DNA from: Pirellula staleyi DSM 6068
Lineage (GTDB): Bacteria > Planctomycetota > Planctomycetia > Pirellulales > Pirellulaceae
Assembly: GCA_945875845.1 (NCBI GenBank)
Contig: CAMCMB010000005.1
Coordinates: forward strand, 1-64,000
Direction of reading: 5' to 3'
DNA: 64,000 nt
The notes under the pieces are model-generated. The model was not told where the DNA came from, did no database searches, and saw only the letters and a program-made list of their open reading frames with translations. A program made the position numbers and the translations under genes. Of the stretch, positions 7,777-20,289 are shown one piece after another; within the stretch, counting starts at the first letter, position 1; the number at the start of each line of letters is the position of its first letter.

Positions 7777-9489
7777 CTAGAAGCCGCCACCTGCACCTTG
7801 CCCAGCCTTGACTCCCGAGGCAATCGCCTTCATCACACCGTCTTCCAGCGTCAATCGGACGACTGCACCTCGTTCGCTCGACTGGCTATCGATCATGACA
7901 CGATCGTTTCCAACCGCGGCCGAGCTTAGCATCGCTTCCGCGACAGGTGAGGGCTGGATCGTTTGCATGTAGTTCAAAAGCTGCGTGAGTGCAAATCGCA
8001 TCTTGAGCATCTCCGCTTGGCCCGATGGCTTTGCAGCAGCTCGATCAATTGCTTTCTGGAGACTTTCATCGCAATTCTTACCGATCGCGACGTGAACAGC
8101 TTTGGGCGAAGTTCCGATTGCAATGGTTGCGGTACTGCCGAATACCCTGCGAGCAGCTTCATCGGCTTGCGGAGGTAAGGCCAAAGTCGCTTTGTGCAAG
8201 TTCACGCCCAAATACTTGCCCGTTCCGATTTTCAACTCGAAGGGACCATTTTCCTTGGCCGCTTCCTTTGCAATATCGCTGGCGAGGGCTTCGACTTTGG
8301 ATCCATCTGCAATCGCGATGCTTGCAACAATGTTCAAGGCACCTTCTGCGCCGACATCGACTGCGGAATCCAGCTTTCCTTGCTTCGCCGTCTCAACCAA
8401 GATATCAACCCCCCTGGCGATGAAATCCTTGGCTTTCGCTGCGGAAGCTGCATCCTTGCTCTTCTCGTCAATCGCATTGAATGCAGCCTTGAGGCTTGCT
8501 TCAAGAGTCTTTTCGAGTTGTGCGATATCTTCTGCTTCGACAAGCTGCACCGTTTGCAGCGTCATCATCGAGTTTTCTTGGGGAATGCCTGTGAAAGCGG
8601 ACTTGCTAGCCTGGGCCTTCTCCATTTGCTTGGCGTACTTGGAACCAGCCACAAACTGGGAGCCGAAGTCTAGAATCGATTTCTTTTCTTGCTTATTAAT
8701 GGATAGGCCGAGAACCATTTTTTCCGTCCCCTCGATGCCTTCTTGCATTTGCGCAATCATTTGCTCGGAGCTTGCCTTTGCAGCGGCTGCTTCGTCCGGC
8801 TCCATGTTTTCGCGTTGAGCGGCCATGGCTTGATCTAGACCCGTTTGCATTTGACCGATGATGAAATCGACCAAATCATCCGGGATGTTCTGCGGATTAG
8901 CCTGAATGCGAACATCGTACTTTTGAACCATATTGGCGAGGCTATTTCCTTTGCCTGCGGCGATGCCAGTTAGCGCGTCCTCCGATTGAGCGATATACAG
9001 CCAGTCGCCCACTTTTCTCGCGTAGATTGGAGCGCCAACGGAAAATTCATAGAGACCATCCCCCAAATCGTTCGGCTCGCCGAACACACTCAATTGGTCG
9101 AAAAAGGCCGTCAGATCGCTAATCGGCAAGCAACCCACGGGTGCGGGCTGCCCGGATTCATCTAAGTCCAGGAAAACACCAATGGGACGCTTCTTGTCCA
9201 GTCCAGTCGAGTATTGGTTGACCAAGGTCGAAATCGTTCCAGCGGCAGCACCTACCCCCACTGTGCGGGCGATGTGCTGAATGTTTGGCACAACACTTTC
9301 AAGCGAATTGATCGCCACTACGACAACCGAAGTGTCCTTGCTCTCGTCGATAACGGCCTGGGCGACAGCCGCTTCGGCAACTATCAACTGAGGCTTTGCG
9401 ACTTGGGCATAGCAGTTGGACCGCGAGTCCATGGTTGCTATCGCGAAGGTGCTGCAACATAAAGCCGCCGGTAACCATCTCAATCTCAT
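7777..9489 (-). CDS. Large secreted protein of unknown function
   Basis: A 570-residue protein beginning with a signal peptide ending near SNCYAQ. The mature part is rich in Ala, Gln, Glu and Lys. It contains a glycine/alanine-rich segment (GVGAAAGTIS) near residue 80 and long amphipathic helices such as the Met/Gln-rich stretch at about 205-260 and an Ala-rich stretch around 330-370. GGAG stands 8 bases before the ATG. I do not recognise the family; the alternating beta and helical sections resemble planctomycete secreted proteins of unknown role. It is transcribed alone, with a likely terminator downstream. Confidence 0.8.
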   Translation of the reverse strand: MRLRWLPAALCCSTFAIATMDSRSNCYAQVAKPQLIVAEAAVAQAVIDESKDTSVVVVAINSLESVVPNIQHIARTVGVGAAAGTISTLVNQYSTGLDKKRPIGVFLDLDESGQPAPVGCLPISDLTAFFDQLSVFGEPNDLGDGLYEFSVGAPIYARKVGDWLYIAQSEDALTGIAAGKGNSLANMVQKYDVRIQANPQNIPDDLVDFIIGQMQTGLDQAMAAQRENMEPDEAAAAKASSEQMIAQMQEGIEGTEKMVLGLSINKQEKKSILDFGSQFVAGSKYAKQMEKAQASKSAFTGIPQENSMMTLQTVQLVEAEDIAQLEKTLEASLKAAFNAIDEKSKDAASAAKAKDFIARGVDILVETAKQGKLDSAVDVGAEGALNIVASIAIADGSKVEALASDIAKEAAKENGPFELKIGTGKYLGVNLHKATLALPPQADEAARRVFGSTATIAIGTSPKAVHVAIGKNCDESLQKAIDRAAAKPSGQAEMLKMRFALTQLLNYMQTIQPSPVAEAMLSSAAVGNDRVMIDSQSSERGAVVRLTLEDGVMKAIASGVKAGQGAGGGF

Positions 9490-9618
9490 AACAAATACTC
9501 CGTAACTAGGAATCTAATGGACGTTAGGCGAAAAATAATTCGTGGCTGTTCGGCCCAACTTGGCACAAATAAGCGTTTTGTCTTCGAATTCTTCGTAGAT
9601 TTCCAAATACCCCTCGGA

Positions 9619-9840
9619 TTATCGTTCTCGGAAGACGATGCGACCCTTGGTCAAATCGTAAGGGGAAAGCTCAACGCGCACCTTGTCGCCCGGCACAATA
9701 CGAATGAAGTTCTTACGCATCTTCCCAGCAACATGAGCCAGCACCTCAGAACCCGTCTCGAGCTGCACGCGGAATCGTGTATTAGCCAGGGCCTGCGTCA
9801 CTGTTCCTTCCACTTCAAATGCTTCTTCGTTTTTCGCCAT
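9619..9840 (-). CDS. infA: Translation initiation factor IF-1
   Basis: A 73-residue protein spanning the normal length of IF-1. It forms a single S1/OB-fold domain: [36 protein letters not shown] and [22 protein letters not shown] are family-typical. IF-1 binds the 30S A site and helps IF-2 and IF-3 during initiation. It is not inside a ribosomal protein operon here; neighbours are unrelated. No Shine-Dalgarno is apparent just before the ATG. Confidence 0.97.
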   Translation of the reverse strand: MAKNEEAFEVEGTVTQALANTRFRVQLETGSEVLAHVAGKMRKNFIRIVPGDKVRVELSPYDLTKGRIVFRER

Positions 9841-10210
9841 AAGGGTTTGGTGACGTTATTCCTGGAAATCATGCGGCCAAAGTGGAAGTAGACCATGTTG
9901 TTATGGAACACAGCCTCAATAATCGTTATTTATAGGCTAGACAGTAGAGAAGCGTCCACTGCCAAACTCGCAGAATCGCTCCTTTTCTCTCACTTCTCAG
10001 CCAACGCCGTCACTTTTGAAACTCGCAGTGCTTTGAAATCCCTGTTTTTTCGAAGTCTTAATTAGCCATAGTTGGTGTGGATCCGCGAGAAGTGCCTCCA
10101 AGTGACGACAGACATTCGCCGTTTAATGTCTTCCGCATACCTGCTTTTTGATTATTCTCACTAGCAGCCTCGTTCCTCCGCAGTTGATCGTTTGTCCCGT
10201 CTGCCAATCC
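9841..10210. other. Intergenic region between divergent genes
   Basis: This 370-bp gap separates the divergent infA and methyltransferase genes and must carry both promoters. I see no clear RNA gene, repeat or operator in it. Confidence 0.5.
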
Positions 10211-11287
10211 ATGTCTAACCCTCTTCACAGTTCCTTCATCTACTTTTCATGCCAACATGGTGCCGAAGCGACCATCAAGTCGCAGCTCTGCGAACCGGAG
10301 GGTCCGTATCGACTTTCCTACTCTCAAAAAGGTTTCGTCACCCTTAAGTCCGACTTGAACACTCCGGTCTGGTCCAAAGCCTTACCTGATTTACCCTTGA
10401 TTCGTTCTCGTGGCCATGCGCTCGCCCACTTCGACGGGGATCAGTCCGCCGAACTCATCCAACAAATTCTTGGGGAATATCAAAGCTCGGACTGGGACTT
10501 CTTGCATGTTTGGCAGCGCGATGTGGCAACACCCGGTTGGCACGGCTTTGAACCTGGTCGATCGACGCTCGCCGAAATGGTAGCCGATCAGTTTCAAAAA
10601 GCACTTTCCGAACGAAACGATCCTCGCAGCCAATCGGTCAATGCAATCGCCCCTGTGGGCGCCAAACTTTTAGAAGTCATCCTCGTCGACCCGAATCGCT
10701 GGTGGGTCGCGGCCAAACCAGTCCAAACCCAGGCAGACGGCTGGCCCGGTGGAGTGTATGCGGTTGCTGCCCCGGAAAACATGATTAGCCGAGCCTACCT
10801 GAAAATTTCAGAAGCCATTCCGTGGAGCAAGCTGCCCATCCGACCCGGCGATCGGATTGTCGAAATCGGATCGTCGCCAGGCGGAGCTTGCCAGCGACTG
10901 CTCGATCTAGGAGCACAAGTGACTGGCATTGACCCCGCTGAAATGGACGAGTCCATCGCAGGCAACCCAAGATTCAAACACTGGAGATCCAAGTCGCTTC
11001 AAGTCAAACGAAAACTGTTCCGCCCCTTTCGCTACTTGGTCTGCGACGCCAATGTCGCGCCCAACTACACCCTGGATACCGTGGAATCCATTGTGACCTA
11101 TCCTACTTCCAAATTCCGCGGTCTCCTTCTCACGATCAAACTTTCCTCTTGGGAACAAGCCAAGGAGATTCCACAACATTTGGAACGCGTTCGATCATGG
11201 GGCTTCGAACGTGTCGAAGCAAGACAGCTTGCACACAATCGTCGCGAGTACTGCCTCGTTGCCGAACGAACGGATAAAGAGAGTTGA
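10211..11287 (+). CDS. RlmM/FtsJ-like SAM-dependent RNA 2'-O-methyltransferase
   Basis: About 358 residues from the internal ATG at 10211; the track upstream is unlikely coding. The C-terminal half has a Rossmann methyltransferase motif (RIVEIGSSPGGACQRLLDLG) followed by VTGIDPAEMD, a YLVCDAN segment and a late LLLTIKLSSW, which together supply the D and K of the K-D-K-E ribose methyltransferase set. The length and N-terminal domain fit RlmM, which modifies C2498 of 23S rRNA in E. coli. Specificity in this organism is inferred from architecture only. Confidence 0.75.
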   Translation: MSNPLHSSFIYFSCQHGAEATIKSQLCEPEGPYRLSYSQKGFVTLKSDLNTPVWSKALPDLPLIRSRGHALAHFDGDQSAELIQQILGEYQSSDWDFLHVWQRDVATPGWHGFEPGRSTLAEMVADQFQKALSERNDPRSQSVNAIAPVGAKLLEVILVDPNRWWVAAKPVQTQADGWPGGVYAVAAPENMISRAYLKISEAIPWSKLPIRPGDRIVEIGSSPGGACQRLLDLGAQVTGIDPAEMDESIAGNPRFKHWRSKSLQVKRKLFRPFRYLVCDANVAPNYTLDTVESIVTYPTSKFRGLLLTIKLSSWEQAKEIPQHLERVRSWGFERVEARQLAHNRREYCLVAERTDKES

Positions 11288-11331
11288 TTGTGGGAATACA
11301 AGGACTCGGGTGAATCATCAGCCGGTACGCG

Positions 11332-12249
11332 TTACTCGGCTGGCAGAAACGGAAATAGTTTGCGAATCTCGTCGGGCTCCGGCTGTCGACCGTACTCGCA
11401 AATTTCAAACGATTCCGCAAACTCAATCTTTTCGGCGCGCTCTGCTCCGTACCATCGAGCAAGAACCTGCCGATTTCGCTTCGCCTCGGCTGTATGCCGC
11501 GTGACCCAACGGTCTCGCAGCCACTTGCGTCGTAATTCGGGTTGCGATGCGGGTGGATTTGCCGCTGCCTGCTGCGCGCTCCCCAACGCGCCGCCTTCGA
11601 ATGTTTGCGATTCCAATGCCATCAACGCATCGACTTTTTGCTCAAACACAGACCCGATGTCCACTGCAATGTCGGCTTGAAATGGGTTCGGTTTACGGAA
11701 CTGATCGCTGGAGTACAAGAACACAGGGTTCTTTTTCAAGGGTGGTACGTCTGGACAAAAAAATGGGACGGCTACCATGTACGCGGCGTCCTGCACCAAA
11801 ACGCCGACGTACCGATGATCCGGATGATAATCCCACGGGCGATGTGCGATGACGATGTCCGCGTTCCAATCTCGTATCAGACGCGTGATCGTTCGACGAT
11901 TTTCAAGCGTCGGCAGCAACTCGCCGTCATGGATATCGAGGACTTGGGAAGTGACTCCCAGTCGCTTCGCCACGAGCGCGGATTCGGCCGTTCTTCGTAT
12001 CGCCAACTCGCCTCCCGACATTTCCCAATGGCCGATGTCTCCGTTGGTCACCGACACAAGCTTGACATGATGGCCTTGGGCTGCCCACAAAGCTGCTACC
12101 CCACCACTCTTGTACTCAGCATCATCTGGATGCGCACCAAAACATATAATTCGCAGCTTGCTGTCGTCGTTCTTGACCTCATCAGAAAACGTGGGGAGTC
12201 CGTGCATCAGAAATAGCACGGCAACCATTATTTGCAGTTTGAAAACCAT
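11332..12249 (-). CDS. PIG-L/LmbE family deacetylase, exported
   Basis: A 305-residue zinc-dependent N-acetylglucosamine deacetylase of the PIG-L (LmbE) family. The motif GAHPDDAEYKSGG (HPDD at residues 40-43) and the later DYHPDHR supply the metal ligands and the catalytic aspartate. A hydrophobic signal precedes the domain, so the enzyme probably acts outside the cytoplasm on a sugar conjugate. AGGAG lies 10 bases before the ATG. Planctomycetes encode many such proteins, often unlinked to glycolipid pathways. The gene lies downstream of the JetD-like gene on the same strand, 78 bp away, so co-transcription is possible. Confidence 0.9.
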   Translation of the reverse strand: MVFKLQIMVAVLFLMHGLPTFSDEVKNDDSKLRIICFGAHPDDAEYKSGGVAALWAAQGHHVKLVSVTNGDIGHWEMSGGELAIRRTAESALVAKRLGVTSQVLDIHDGELLPTLENRRTITRLIRDWNADIVIAHRPWDYHPDHRYVGVLVQDAAYMVAVPFFCPDVPPLKKNPVFLYSSDQFRKPNPFQADIAVDIGSVFEQKVDALMALESQTFEGGALGSAQQAAANPPASQPELRRKWLRDRWVTRHTAEAKRNRQVLARWYGAERAEKIEFAESFEICEYGRQPEPDEIRKLFPFLPAE

Positions 12250-12327
12250 CGCTCGCGACTCCTAGACCTAGAAAAGACGGACTTACAATCCAAACATTAT
12301 AGGCGATGCGTGCTTAACCGTGCGTGC

Positions 12328-13500
12328 TTAACCGTGCGTGGAATCAAAGTGCCTTGCAAGACTTGCGTTGACATTAACTTGTAGAATATGCTCTTGTTCG
12401 ATTCTCAAGTTATTGGACTGCAAATACCAAAAAGCCTCTGCTTCCGATTCGCTTAACTCAGATGGTGTTTCGGGTAAGTGGCCGGTTCCATCCGTGGCAA
12501 GATGCTCAAATGCACGAATCGTTTGCATGTCCATCAACATGCTACTCGTGGATGGATAGTGACGGCGCAAAATCGCGAGAATCTGGAAGCCTTGCACATC
12601 AAGGTCGCCCCAATACAAAATCGGCGTACGTCGCAGCCAATCGATATGAAACAACTGCGTGACCCCCATTCCCATCCCAAAGAATGCGATGCCGCGATCG
12701 ACGAGTGGCAAAGTCAATAATGTCACCTGATTCTCCACGATAATCGCGCGAACATTTGCGATCGGCAACCTTGCAATCTCCTGTGGCGGCAGCGACAGTT
12801 CGGAAGTAAACAGTCGCAGCTCAGATTGCAACGGGAAGTCGAGGATGCGAGTGAGAATGTGCTTTCGAAAATAGCGGAATCCATAGCGTTGTTCGAAGTG
12901 CTTTGGATCGCAACTGCAATCGATCGCCTCATCAGGCAACAATCTATCAAGCCAATCCGTCAGCAACGGTCGATGATTCTGGATTAGCTTCGTCGGAACA
13001 GCCAACGGTAGTTCGCGAGCAAAGCAGTCCGGGCGCGAGTTTCGCATGAGATACTCAACGACAGAAATCAAATCGTCGATTGAATCCAATTCTATCAGCC
13101 TCTGCCAAGCTTTACGCAACCAGACTTCCAGTTCAGGCAATCTCGCGCGAATCTTGTTGACCTTGCGCTCAAGGCTTTTGAACTCAGACTGTTTGCCGAT
13201 CAACTTGAGCAAGTCATCCCGCGAGTCGAAGGTGATCGCGTTTGGAAAGAAGTCGTTCTTTCCATGCTTACGAGATTTACGTGTTTGCCATTCAACGGTG
13301 TAGCCGTACCCAACCGTCTCTTTGGCGGACTGCCGAAGCGATTGCACATCTCTCACATTGTCCGAGTGCACGTCGGACAACTTAAGATTCGCGGGAATTC
13401 GCCACGGATACTGCTCAGCCTCCTCGCCGCTAAGCCAAGCGGCAATCGCTTGTGGGTATAAACGTTGCGCCTTGGTCCGAATTTCAGCAGGAGAGATCAC
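12328..13500 (-). CDS. Orphan Wadjet JetD-like nuclease (DUF3322 + DUF2220)
   Basis: A 390-residue protein with a GTG start. Residues 1-190 match the N-terminal DUF3322 part of JetD (opening ISPAEIRTKAQRLYPQ..W). Residues 195-385 match the TOPRIM-like DUF2220 part: IIVENQVTLLTLP (E256), GIAFFGMGMG, LYWGDLDVQGFQIL (D299 and D301) and LRIEQEHI near the end. JetD is the topoisomerase-VI-like nuclease subunit of Wadjet, an SMC-based system that cleaves circular plasmids. The partners JetA, JetB and JetC are absent from this window: the upstream neighbour, 23 bp away, encodes a glycine-zipper protein. The acidic residues needed for metal-dependent cleavage appear intact, so it may be an active stand-alone nuclease or work with a remote jetABC. 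Confidence 0.8.
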   Translation of the reverse strand: MISPAEIRTKAQRLYPQAIAAWLSGEEAEQYPWRIPANLKLSDVHSDNVRDVQSLRQSAKETVGYGYTVEWQTRKSRKHGKNDFFPNAITFDSRDDLLKLIGKQSEFKSLERKVNKIRARLPELEVWLRKAWQRLIELDSIDDLISVVEYLMRNSRPDCFARELPLAVPTKLIQNHRPLLTDWLDRLLPDEAIDCSCDPKHFEQRYGFRYFRKHILTRILDFPLQSELRLFTSELSLPPQEIARLPIANVRAIIVENQVTLLTLPLVDRGIAFFGMGMGVTQLFHIDWLRRTPILYWGDLDVQGFQILAILRRHYPSTSSMLMDMQTIRAFEHLATDGTGHLPETPSELSESEAEAFWYLQSNNLRIEQEHILQVNVNASLARHFDSTHG

Positions 13501-13523
13501 AGCATCGACCGAGCTCGTTGGAC

Positions 13524-14186
13524 CTAAAACCCGCGTCGTTCGACGTAATAGACGGGACGTGATGGGTAGACGGGCTGTGGCTGTACGTGGTATTCTTCTC
13601 GAACCACGACCGGCGTCGATGGTTGATACGTCCGATACACGGTTGTGGGTTGTTGGTAGGTTGTCGTCGCTCGATAACCTGTTCCGCTCTGTTGCATCAT
13701 GGTGATGACGTAGTCGCTAACCCCTTCTTGATTCATCAGTATCACGTCATTGACGTCCGGACGCATGGCCATGCCATTGGATTGAATGTGAGCCACAATG
13801 ACCGCATCGCTGACTCCACTGCGCGTCATATTAATGACTTCCGAGGTGGTTACAGGTCGACGTGTTACGACCCTCTGCTGTGGGACCTGAACATAGGTTC
13901 GATGTTCATGGTAGGTTTGTTGTACCGGCAGAGAGTTGTAGTAGCGTTGGCGCTCCGCTTGCTGGCGATGATTACCAACCACTCCGCCTGCCAACGCGCC
14001 CACCGCTCCGCCAATCAACGCTCCCTCAGTTGTGTCATTGCTTTGCTTCCCAATCACTCCGCCGAGCAACGCACCAGCAACTCCCCCCATGAGAGCCCCA
14101 TCCCGCGTTTGATTCTGTGCATAGCTGTTGCTAGCAAAGGCACCAACCAAAACTGAGAAAACCCAAAGTTTCATTGCAATTCGCAT
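13524..14186 (-). CDS. Exported glycine-zipper protein with repeated SVIVxHI-type helices
   Basis: About 220 residues after a signal peptide (MRIAMKLWVFSVLVGAFA). Residues 28-70 form a double glycine zipper: ALMGGVAGALLGGVIG and ALIGGAVGALAGGVVG, typical of YMGG-like outer-membrane or periplasmic proteins. Two short related segments follow (VINMTRSGVSDAVIVAHIQ and VILMNQEGVSDYVITMMQ), then a Pro/Tyr/Arg-rich tail ending in YYVERRGF. The function is unknown; membrane insertion is inferred. A longer frame starts at 14237, but the signal peptide begins at 14186. The JetD-like gene follows 23 bp downstream on the same strand. Confidence 0.7.
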   Translation of the reverse strand: MRIAMKLWVFSVLVGAFASNSYAQNQTRDGALMGGVAGALLGGVIGKQSNDTTEGALIGGAVGALAGGVVGNHRQQAERQRYYNSLPVQQTYHEHRTYVQVPQQRVVTRRPVTTSEVINMTRSGVSDAVIVAHIQSNGMAMRPDVNDVILMNQEGVSDYVITMMQQSGTGYRATTTYQQPTTVYRTYQPSTPVVVREEYHVQPQPVYPSRPVYYVERRGF

Positions 14187-14461
14187 AGTACCGATTCCGC
14201 TGACAGGACGTTTAGGATCGCTGTGGACTTGAGTCATACACCTTCTACCGATACTTTATCGACGTTTCCACGTCGAGACTAAACAAAACCAATTTTCAAC
14301 CGTACCGTCGAACTCCAAAATTCGAGCAGCAAATTGCTTACCATTTTTCCTTGCCACAAAAAATCTCAAAAGCCACAAACCGGATGATCTGTTGACTCGA
14401 CTTTCAAACTTTTTATGAACTTTGTGCCTTTTAGTGGCTAGCAGGTCGCCATTCCGTACCA

Positions 14462-15379
14462 TCACTCGATCGCATCAAACTTGACCGCTTGATTGCCCAT
14501 CGGGTTACGCTCGGGTTTGTTAAAGCAAAAACGGTAGCCGGTCCAGACAAAGAAAAGCGCCACCCCCCAAACGACCCCAAGTTGCAAAAACTGCAAAAAC
14601 ACAAGCTCTTCCATCGAGATACGGCCACGGGAGAACGGCGCTAACTTTTCGACGGCAGGATTGAGTACCCCATCCAAGAAAACTACGACAAGGGATCGAC
14701 TGACAAACCATAGAGCGAGCAACCCTAAACCTATCTGGACGCTATTTCGTTTCCCTTTGGAAAGCAGCAATGCAATTCCTACCCAAAGGGTCGATCGCGT
14801 CAACGCGGATACAAATGCCAAAAAAGGGGGATCGGCCACGAAATTTGAGAACAGTTGTCCGACATAGCGTTGTCTAAACTGTATGTCACAGAGAATCAGG
14901 CATGCAAAGATAGCCATGGTAAACAAAAGGGTCGCCAACGTGAGATCAGGACACCGAGCTGAACATCGGTTCGGGACCAGCGAAATCCGAAAGGCGCGCC
15001 GAAAAATGCGAAAGACCAACGCAATCAATAGCAAACGATAGACTTGTACCCATACGAAATACGACGGATCCGTGCGGGACCATCGATTGAAAATAGAGTC
15101 CAATGAGAACGAACCACACAAGCAAAGAAACGGTATGATCGTCTCGAGGCTAAACCATTTTCCCCCGCGGAAACAAAGCCAGAAAACGACGGCAATGTGC
15201 ACGTTATAGCGAAAGTCAAGCAACAAATCATTTGTCCAGCGAGCCCCTAACGACGAAACTCCAACAATTTCCGAGAGAAAAATCGCGTCCAAGCAAGTAA
15301 TCGTGACGAAGACAGTGACCAAGGAAACTGGCCGCGACGGACTGGTCGAAAGAAGCGTCTGAATATCTTCGCGGTTCAT
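14462..15379 (-). CDS. Polytopic membrane protein of unknown function
   Basis: A 305-residue protein with about seven to eight hydrophobic segments, starting with VSLVTVFVTITCLDAIFL and ending with GVVWGVALFFVWTGYRF. Basic residues cluster between segments. No catalytic motif is recognisable. It may be a planctomycete-specific membrane protein. It stands between the rRNA unit and the glycine-zipper gene; GGGGCG precedes the ATG. Confidence 0.65.
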   Translation of the reverse strand: MNREDIQTLLSTSPSRPVSLVTVFVTITCLDAIFLSEIVGVSSLGARWTNDLLLDFRYNVHIAVVFWLCFRGGKWFSLETIIPFLCLCGSFSLDSIFNRWSRTDPSYFVWVQVYRLLLIALVFRIFRRAFRISLVPNRCSARCPDLTLATLLFTMAIFACLILCDIQFRQRYVGQLFSNFVADPPFLAFVSALTRSTLWVGIALLLSKGKRNSVQIGLGLLALWFVSRSLVVVFLDGVLNPAVEKLAPFSRGRISMEELVFLQFLQLGVVWGVALFFVWTGYRFCFNKPERNPMGNQAVKFDAIE

Positions 15380-15418
15380 AACGCCCCAGTATCACCCTTG
15401 GCTGTTGGTCATGTGCAG

Positions 15419-15453
15419 TGGGATAGGCTTCTAGCCTGTCATTTCCGCGTGAC
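15419..15453. repeat. GGGATAGGCTTCTAGCC repeat, single arm
   Basis: GTGGGATAGGCTTCTAGCCT then GTCAT is a half copy of the perfect palindrome found at 57792-57848 between sulfatase genes. On the other strand it reads as the peptide DRLEAYPT, which recurs in spurious frames and marks the element. Confidence 0.7.
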
Positions 15454-15640
15454 ATGCGCTAGTGCGAAAAAAAAGTCACGAAATAAGCAGCATTTTCTCG
15501 TACCCGTACTCAGCAAAGCGGTACTCGTCGATTGCTCTGAGCCCGTCTCAGTACGCTGCATCAAGCGAGACACCAGCGAACCAAGTCGATTCAGGATCGA
15601 TCCGATCCAACGATCGAAGCAATATAGCAGAATAGCGCAC

Positions 15641-15678
15641 AAAAAAAGCCTGTTGAGTCTTTCGACTCAACAGGCTTT
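15641..15678 (-). terminator. rRNA operon terminator
   Basis: A perfect 14-bp stem (645-658 with 665-678) with a 6-base loop is followed on the minus strand by a run of seven T (641-647). It lies just beyond the 3' end of the 5S gene, as expected for the end of this transcription unit. Confidence 0.9.
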
Positions 15679-15691
15679 GTTTTGTTTTAAA

Positions 15692-15802
<111 letters not shown>

Positions 15803-15925
15803 GGAGTCACGAGGGCGGTAGCCCATCGTGACCCATGTTGGATTGGTAAATGTCAAAATATTTGCAGCACAATTGTAAATTGTAGGCATCGTATATCACT
15901 GCAGGGTTTAAGTGCAAGATACCGA

Positions 15926-18812
<2,887 letters not shown>

Positions 18813-19368
18813 TCGGAATCTCAAACTTGAACCCAATCTCACAACCTTTAACTTACGCCAAAAGCCACTGCATCGAGCCGCATCCGATATCCGTTCGCAT
18901 ACCCATCGACATCGCTCCAATTCACATTGGTGCAAGCCTTGGGCTGCATTTTCGCCTATCTATTTTCAATTGCGCTCGTTCGAACCAGTATCAATTACTC
19001 CGGTCATCCTTTCGAACAACCAAATTTACTTCACCGGTTTCAAACTTTCATTGCTGTGCACCCCTCCCTCTAACTTACGTTTCGAGCAAGGAAAATGCAC
19101 AATAAGATGCCATCTACCAATCCAACCAAATTGTCAAAGATCAATTCCCCAGTTTGCGAAACCGTTCAGGTTCCACTTGCGAGGGGTCACCATGTTAAAG
19201 GTTTGAGCGACTCTCGTCAACTGCAATTCCTTTTTTTCTTTGGTGACTTTTCCGCTGACACGTTTTCGTCGCCTGAGCGACTGTCCCGGTCAAGGGAGCG
19301 AGAATCATCCCGATTTCTGTTCAGGCCGCAAGGCCTTTTTCGAACTTCTTTCAAAATGATTTTCGAGT
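18813..19368 (-). other. tRNA-Ala to 23S internal transcribed spacer
   Basis: A 556-bp spacer within the rRNA unit. I see no further tRNA in it. It is AT-richer than the 23S gene and presumably holds the leader helix flanking 23S, which would be a processing site. Confidence 0.6.
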
Positions 19369-19441
19369 GGAGGTGAAGGGACTTGAACCCATGACCCTCT
19401 GGTTGCAAACCAGATGCTCTCCCAACTGAGCTACACCCCCG
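19369..19441 (-). tRNA. tRNA-Ala (anticodon TGC)
   Basis: 73 bases. The acceptor stem GGGGGTG pairs with CACCTCC, the D arm is TAGCTCAGTTGGGAGAGC, the anticodon stem-loop is TCTGG-TTTGCAA-CCAGA (anticodon TGC), and the T arm holds GGGTTCAAGTCCC. CCA is not encoded. It sits between tRNA-Ile and the 23S gene. Confidence 0.96.
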
Positions 19442-19554
19442 AAACAAGGCCTCAAGTGCTTTCGCATCGTCAACGCCTTTTTCTAAATTACCACATCGCT
19501 GGCAATTGAAAAGTCGAAATCCATCGACCCTTCGTTTCGCCAACACTGTTCTAA

Positions 19555-19628
19555 TGCGCACGCCTGGATTCGAACCAGGGACCTCGTCGTTATCAGCGAC
19601 GCGCTCTAACCAACTGAGCTACGCGCGC
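19555..19628 (-). tRNA. tRNA-Ile (anticodon GAT)
   Basis: 74 bases. The acceptor stem GCGCGCG pairs with CGTGCGC, the D arm is TAGCTCAGTTGGTTAGAGC, the anticodon loop is TGATAAC (anticodon GAT), and the T arm carries GGTTCGAATCC. CCA is not encoded. It is the first gene of this 16S-less rRNA unit. Confidence 0.96.
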
Positions 19629-19871
19629 AAACCAAAAAATCTGTCAGGAATTGACTTGTCAGAATTTTGGACAGGGAATCCTATCGCAAGCTTCCGGTCT
19701 GTCAACGCTTATTCGCGACTTCCCGTTTGTGCTGATAACCTCAAGGACCGAACGTATCGACCAAACGGCGAGTTAGCATGAGCTAAATTCCGTTTACGTC
19801 GATTTCTCGAGCGAAAAAAGCAAGCCTCTCTCGCCAAGTTTTCTTCCAGAAATGGAATGACAAGTCCGACC

Positions 19872-20150
19872 TTACGAGTCCGCCAGCGGCTTCTGCTTTT
19901 CGGTAATCACTTTCGACTTCGGAGCCATTTTCGCGTTCAACTCAATGTAGTTTTTCCATTCGTCGGGCACGTTGTCCTCGTGAAAAATGGCCTCAACAGG
20001 GCATTCCGCGACACAAGCTTCGCAATCGATGCACTCCTCCGGGTGGATGTAAAGCATCTTTTCGCCCTCATAAAAGCACTCGACCGGACAAACAACGACG
20101 CAATCGGTGTATCTGCAACCATCACAGGGTTGGGCAACAATGTGGGCCAT
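19872..20150 (-). CDS. Ferredoxin, 7Fe-8S type (FdxA-like)
   Basis: A 92-residue soluble ferredoxin. The ATG at 20150 gives MAHIVAQPCDGCRYTDCVVV; the longer frame runs through a palindromic repeat and is not credible. Two clusters are visible: CDGCRYTDCVVVCPVECF near the N-terminus, with the spacing of a 3Fe-4S/4Fe-4S arrangement, and CIDCEACVAECPVEAIF. A C-terminal tail (EWKNYIELNAKMAPKS) fits the FdxA family. It would carry electrons in the cytoplasm. The gene lies upstream of the rRNA unit on the same strand, where a 16S gene would normally be. Confidence 0.92.
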   Translation of the reverse strand: MAHIVAQPCDGCRYTDCVVVCPVECFYEGEKMLYIHPEECIDCEACVAECPVEAIFHEDNVPDEWKNYIELNAKMAPKSKVITEKQKPLADS

Positions 20151-20289
20151 GACTGAAAAAACCTTTCTACAGATGGCTAAAATATCAGGGGAAACCAAGG
20201 TCTGAGCGTGAACAGATAACTGCTCGAGAGCATTTCTCGCCCCTCTTAGGCAAGCGGCAGAATGAATTCCACCTGCTCTCGGTTTCAAC

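Noticed and set aside
12250-14300. Complete Wadjet defence island
   Set aside because: Only a JetD-like gene is present. The flanking genes are a PIG-L deacetylase and a glycine-zipper protein, with no SMC-type or kleisin gene.
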